Positions 13,982-17,161 of a stretch of 17,161 bases of DNA are shown here, piece after piece; position 1 is the stretch's first letter, and every line of letters begins with the position of its first letter. Source of the stretch: Flavobacteriales bacterium (GTDB lineage: Bacteria > Bacteroidota > Bacteroidia > Flavobacteriales > PHOS-HE28); NCBI GenBank assembly GCA_008016945.1, contig SSGN01000200.1, positions 1-17,161 on the forward strand. The letters run 5' to 3'. The position numbers and the translations under genes are program-made. Under the pieces are notes generated by a model, which was given only the letters and a program-made list of their open reading frames with translations, had not been told where the DNA came from and searched no databases.

Positions 13982-15201
13982 GCGAAGCGGCAGGTCAGCA
14001 AGGCGATATCGTCCAAGTAGGGGAGACCACCGCGGTGCGCCTCGAACGCGTTGATCACCGCTTCGTTGATGGCTTTCGCCGTGGCGCGCGCACCTGCACT
14101 GAGGATACCGTTGATCGGAGCGGTTTCGAAGGCGGTGCCGGATGCATCTTCCTGCTCCACCAAGCCATCGGTGTAGCACAGCAGGGTGCTCTCGGGCGGT
14201 AGGTCCACCTCGCCGCTCTTCAGGAACGGCAGCTTGGGCATCATGCCCAAGGCGATGCTGCCATCGCGCAGCGGGGTCACCCCTTTCGCGTGGTGCAACA
14301 ACGGGTCGTTATGGCCGCTGTTCACGTAGCGCATCTTGCGCGCGGCAAGATCGATCACCCCGATGAAGAGGGTGATGAAGCGCTCACCACGGGCACTGGC
14401 ATGCACCTTGGCATTGAGGTCGTGTACCAGCTGCACCAGGTCCGTGGCATGGGGTATGCTGGCACGCAGGTTCGCTTGGAAGTTGCTCATCAGCAGCGCT
14501 GCGGCGATCCCCTTGCCGCTCACGTCCGCCACGCAGGCCACGTACTGCCCGGTGGGCAACGCGATCAGGTCGTAGTAGTCGCCGCCCACTTCGCTGTGGG
14601 GCTGGTACCACCCGGCGGCATCGATGCGCTCGTTGCTGGGCAGGTCGGTGGGGATCAACATGCCCTGCATCTCCGCAGCCAGCTCCAGTTCGCGTCGGGC
14701 ACGGGCCTGGGCCAGCTCCTGTGCGGCCATCCGCTGGTTCTCCAACGCCACCACGATCAGGTTGGTGAGGGTCTGGATGAAGTTGAGGTGCTTCACCGTG
14801 GGACTCATGCGCTGCTCCTCCTCGTCGATGTCGCCGATGAGCAGGAAGGCCAGCGGCCGCCCGCGGTGGTACACGGGAACGGCTACATCGAAGGCGCCGA
14901 AGCTGCCGGTGCTCTCCGAGCCGATCACCTGGATCTCCGAGAAGGTGCCGAAGGCTTTCTCGATGTCCATGCCCACGGCATCCACATTGTTGCCGAAGGC
15001 GATGATGCGCTCCCAACGCTCGGTGCGCTCGAAGAGCATCAGACGCGTGATGCCGAGGTCTTCGCGGATGATGCGTTCGTAAAGCTTCAGCAGCGCATCG
15101 CGGTCCTCGGTGTTGTTGATGGCCTTGGTCACATCCAACAAGGCTTTTAGCTGGAATTCCTTCAGCTCCAACCGCTCGATGATGCGCTCCAGTCGGGCCA
15201 T
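13978..15201 (-). CDS. GAF-domain SpoIIE/PP2C-type serine/threonine phosphatase
   Basis: This is a 407-residue cytoplasmic signalling protein. A short coiled coil at the N-terminus (residues 1-20) leads into a GAF-like sensor domain at about 25-155 and a linker helix at about 155-185. The SpoIIE/RsbU-type phosphatase domain follows at about 195-405. Metal-binding acidic residues are in GGDYYD (Asp208), VADVSGKG (Asp226), YTDGLVE (Asp345) and LDDIAL (Asp397/Asp398), so the active site looks complete. Such enzymes usually dephosphorylate an anti-sigma antagonist, but no partner anti-sigma or STAS gene is in this window. The start is three bases after the LpxD-like stop, indicating cotranscription. 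It ends in a four-base overlap with the convergent O-antigen gene. Confidence 0.93.
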   Translation of the reverse strand: MARLERIIERLELKEFQLKALLDVTKAINNTEDRDALLKLYERIIREDLGITRLMLFERTERWERIIAFGNNVDAVGMDIEKAFGTFSEIQVIGSESTGSFGAFDVAVPVYHRGRPLAFLLIGDIDEEEQRMSPTVKHLNFIQTLTNLIVVALENQRMAAQELAQARARRELELAAEMQGMLIPTDLPSNERIDAAGWYQPHSEVGGDYYDLIALPTGQYVACVADVSGKGIAAALLMSNFQANLRASIPHATDLVQLVHDLNAKVHASARGERFITLFIGVIDLAARKMRYVNSGHNDPLLHHAKGVTPLRDGSIALGMMPKLPFLKSGEVDLPPESTLLCYTDGLVEQEDASGTAFETAPINGILSAGARATAKAINEAVINAFEAHRGGLPYLDDIALLTCRFA

Positions 15202-15204
15202 GGG

Positions 15205-16128
15205 TCAGTCTTTCAGCCGCTTGAAGAGTTCCGGCAGTTTTCCGATCAAGGCCACCTCGCGCATCTTCAGCTTCCATTCCCCCGCTGGGCTGCCGAAGTA
15301 GGTGCGCCCGCCTTCCAACGAGTTGATCAGGCCGCTCTGGCCCAACACCGTGGCGCCTTTGCCGATGCGGAGTTTGCTGGGCACACCCACCTGCCCCCAC
15401 AAGGTCACATGATCTTCGATCACCACGGCGCCGCTGATGCCCACGTGCGACGCGATGAGGCAGTGCTGCCCGATCAGCGTGTCGTGCCCCACCTGCACAT
15501 GGTTGTCGATCTTGGTGCCTGCGCCGATGCGCGTGTCGGTGCTGATGCCGCGGTCGATGGTACACAGCGAGCCGATCTCCACATCATCCTCGATCACCAC
15601 GCTACCACCGGGGGCCATCTTGTCGTAGCCGCTGGGGCGCTTCTTGTAATAGAACGGATCGCCGCCGATCACGGTGTTGGCGTGGATGGTGACACGATCG
15701 CCGATCGTGGTGTTCTCGTAGATGACCACACCGGGCATGATCAGGCAATCGGCACCGATGCGCACGTTGGCGCCGATCACCACGCTCGGGTGGATCTCCG
15801 TGCCTTCGCCCACGACAGGATCCTGGCTGCCCCACGCCTGCCGGGGCATGATGCGGCGCACGAGCTTGTTGTACTCCGCGCACGGGTCCGGGCAGATGAT
15901 GATGGCCTTGCCCACCGGTGGCTCCACCTCCTTGTTGATGAGGATGGTGGTGGCCGCACTGTTCAGCGCCTTGTCGTAATACTTCTCGTGGTCCACGAAG
16001 ACGAGGTCGCCCTCCTCCACACGGTTGATCTCGTTGAGCCCGGTGACAAGGCGTTGGGTGTTGCCCTTGGCGGTGGCCCCCAGCAGCTCAGCGAGCTGGG
16101 CGGCGGTCTGTGGTGGGTCGAGGCGCAT
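15205..16128 (-). CDS. lpxD: LpxD-like UDP-3-O-acylglucosamine N-acyltransferase
   Basis: This 307-residue protein has the two-part LpxD layout. The N-terminal UDP-binding domain (about 1-100) includes GDLVFVDHEKYYDKALNSAA. It is followed by a left-handed beta-helix of hexapeptide repeats, such as VVIGANVRIGADCLIMPG and VVIYENTTIGDRVTIHANTV. The catalytic histidine is His215 in KIDNHVQVGH, corresponding to His239 of E. coli LpxD. It should transfer a 3-hydroxyacyl chain from acyl-ACP to the 2-amine in lipid A synthesis. It is shorter than the usual roughly 340 residues, with a brief C-terminal helix, and no lpxC, fabZ or lpxA is beside it. It could therefore be the second LpxD-like paralog that some Bacteroidota carry. 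The ATG at 16126-16128 is preferred over an upstream start at 16284 that would overlap the next gene. Confidence 0.85.
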   Translation of the reverse strand: MRLDPPQTAAQLAELLGATAKGNTQRLVTGLNEINRVEEGDLVFVDHEKYYDKALNSAATTILINKEVEPPVGKAIIICPDPCAEYNKLVRRIMPRQAWGSQDPVVGEGTEIHPSVVIGANVRIGADCLIMPGVVIYENTTIGDRVTIHANTVIGGDPFYYKKRPSGYDKMAPGGSVVIEDDVEIGSLCTIDRGISTDTRIGAGTKIDNHVQVGHDTLIGQHCLIASHVGISGAVVIEDHVTLWGQVGVPSKLRIGKGATVLGQSGLINSLEGGRTYFGSPAGEWKLKMREVALIGKLPELFKRLKD

Positions 16129-16166
16129 GGTTTCGCCGAAGCCTTGGCGTTGGTTGATGGAAGTGC

Positions 16167-16198
16167 CAAAGGTAACCGGCGCCACGTAGGCTGTTCCC
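16167..16198 (-). promoter_or_regulatory. Promoter of the lpxD-phosphatase operon (GGGAA-N19-TACCTTTG)
   Basis: On the minus strand TACCTTTG (16167-16174) is a perfect Bacteroidota -7 element. GGGAA (16194-16198) lies 19 bases upstream, where TTG is expected. The predicted leader before the ATG at 16128 is about 38 bases. The -33 end overlaps the gap just after the small membrane gene. Confidence 0.5.
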
Positions 16199-16432
16199 TC
16201 ATTCCCGCATCGCCTTCTTTTGCTGATCCTTCGCCGCGATCCGTTGCTGTATCCATTGGTTGGTCCAACCGAAGCCCAGACCACCGATCACCCAGATCGG
16301 CACACCGATCAGGAAGTGCCGAAGGAGGATCGGCTCATCGCGCACCCAGGGCATGATCAACGCATTGAAGACGAACATGGCTGTCCCCCAGCCCAAGCCA
16401 TTGATCACCCAAGGGGCTATCTTCCTTTTCAT
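16199..16432 (-). CDS. Small two-helix membrane protein of unknown function
   Basis: This 77-residue protein has two hydrophobic helices at about residues 8-30 (WVINGLGWGTAMFVFNALIM) and 39-60 (HFLIGVPIWVIGGLGFGWTN). A charged C-terminal tail (QQRIAAKDQQKKAMRE) probably lies in the cytoplasm. I do not recognise a family. The start overlaps the stop of the upstream T9SS gene as ATGA, which suggests translational coupling and argues that it is really expressed. GC content and codon use fit its neighbours. Confidence 0.65.
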   Translation of the reverse strand: MKRKIAPWVINGLGWGTAMFVFNALIMPWVRDEPILLRHFLIGVPIWVIGGLGFGWTNQWIQQRIAAKDQQKKAMRE

Positions 16433-17161
16433 GGTGCGATGATCAAAGGCAGGTCGACCCCGGCATGCCAGAGGCGAAGAACATAGCTGCCGGATGGTAT
16501 GCCTGCGGTGTTGAGCGGGCTTTGGCCGGGACTGAGCTTCCAGTTCCGGACCGAACGACCAGTGAGGTCCATGAGCGAGGCGGAAGTGGGGATGGTGATC
16601 CCGAACACGTTCACCTGATCACTTGCCGGGTTCGGCCCGATCGAGATGCTCGGTGAGCCGTCCAGGACATCCGCACTCAGCCCGATCTCGCATGGTCCCT
16701 CCACGCGATGGATTTCCAAGTCCGCATCCGAATAGCAGCGCAGCCGACCACGACCGCCGTCGATCAGGAAGTAGGTCGACGATGAAATGTCCAGGTACAG
16801 TTCTAACGGTCCAATGCGCTCGAAGATCGTGTCGGTCAGGAAGATGATGTCCTCGAACGTGGCCTCCACGACGAGGTAGCGGAGCGCGGTGTTCGAGACC
16901 ATCGCGTGACCGGTGTCCGTCACGATCATAGTGGTGCCACCATCAAGCCACGAGGTCGGGAACTGCCAACGGTCCCCGGGAACGGCGCCGAAGTGGAACA
17001 AGGTGTCGAACGCACTCCCATCCCAGAGGTGGATGAGGCCGTTCGGAGCGGTGTGCGTGTACATGGTGTACGGCCCTCCTTGCCAGGGTGTGTTGGTCTG
17101 GTCGCTCCACCCATGCTCAACAATGGTGAAGGTCTCACACACGGAATCGGCAAAGAGGACA
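16429..17161 (-). CDS. Secreted protein with T9SS C-terminal sorting domain (partial, N-terminus beyond window)
   Basis: The frame stays open to the right edge. A GTG at 17142 is not a convincing start, and VLFADS precedes it in frame, so the N-terminus lies outside the window. The last 70 or so residues match a type IX sorting domain: SISIGPNPASDQVNVFGI, a central LMDLTGRSVRNWKL, then IPSGSYVLRLWHAG and a short C-terminal strand. This domain sends cargo through the outer membrane and is then usually cleaved. The central part is beta-rich with no recognised enzyme domain. The final VDLPLIIAP is less Lys/Arg-rich than usual for this domain. Confidence 0.75.
   Translation of the reverse strand, partial: VLFADSVCETFTIVEHGWSDQTNTPWQGGPYTMYTHTAPNGLIHLWDGSAFDTLFHFGAVPGDRWQFPTSWLDGGTTMIVTDTGHAMVSNTALRYLVVEATFEDIIFLTDTIFERIGPLELYLDISSSTYFLIDGGRGRLRCYSDADLEIHRVEGPCEIGLSADVLDGSPSISIGPNPASDQVNVFGITIPTSASLMDLTGRSVRNWKLSPGQSPLNTAGIPSGSYVLRLWHAGVDLPLIIAP

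Noticed and set aside
14290..16356. Open frames of 286 and 315 residues antisense to the phosphatase and LpxD-like genes
   Set aside because: Low-complexity translations (many Asp, His, Val, Ala) without domains; the minus-strand genes have catalytic motifs.
1..17161. CRISPR array, tRNA or rRNA genes, transposase or integrase, toxin-antitoxin or defence genes
   Set aside because: No regularly spaced repeats, cloverleaf sequences or matching protein motifs were seen on either strand.

Overview
The window comes from a GC-rich member of the Bacteroidota, most likely a Flavobacteriales-type organism. The evidence is a secreted protein with a type IX secretion C-terminal sorting domain at the right edge, several TAnnTTTG-type (Bacteroidota sigma-A) -7 elements just upstream of start codons, a DUF5522 protein, an LpxD-like acyltransferase (Gram-negative lipid A pathway), and weak Shine-Dalgarno sequences. 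All 15 clear genes are read from sequence alone; species and family cannot be fixed.

Layout. (1) 1-2033, plus strand: a doubtful gene end at the left edge, then a tightly overlapping operon of peptide deformylase (def), a TPR-type lipoprotein and a thioredoxin-fold protein. (2) 2079-3421: a small cysteine-rich DUF5522 gene on the minus strand, divergent from a secreted glucosaminidase with two LysM domains. (3) 3422-3846: the only long gap. Its right half is bounded by 22-bp inverted repeats 201 bp end to end, next to a hairpin that overlaps the stop of the following gene. (4) 8954 down to 3847, minus strand: group-4 glycosyltransferase, SRPBCC protein, ribonuclease HII (rnhB), and a large membrane-anchored DUF3352-like protein with a C-terminal beta-propeller. 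(5) 9039-13981, plus strand: a surface-polysaccharide block of Wzx-type flippase, two tandem paralogous Wzz-type chain-length proteins and a Wzy/WaaL-type polymerase or ligase. (6) 17161 down to 13978, minus strand: end of a T9SS cargo protein, a two-helix membrane protein, an LpxD-like N-acyltransferase and a GAF-SpoIIE (PP2C-type) phosphatase.

Functionally the window is dominated by the cell envelope. The glycosyltransferase, flippase, Wzz pair and Wzy/WaaL protein form a plausible Wzx/Wzy-type glycan assembly line, missing an initiating transferase and an outer-membrane export channel here. LpxD, the glucosaminidase, the lipoprotein and the T9SS cargo are also envelope proteins. Deformylase and RNase HII are housekeeping genes.

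I found no clearly new defence or mobile system. The signals most worth following are: a shared GGGAA-N18/19-YAYCTTTG promoter architecture placed so close to the ATG that the mRNAs should be almost leaderless; the inverted-repeat-bounded element at 3632-3832; the hairpin and promoter-like site in front of the tandem Wzz genes; and the coupling of an LpxD-like enzyme to a signalling phosphatase.
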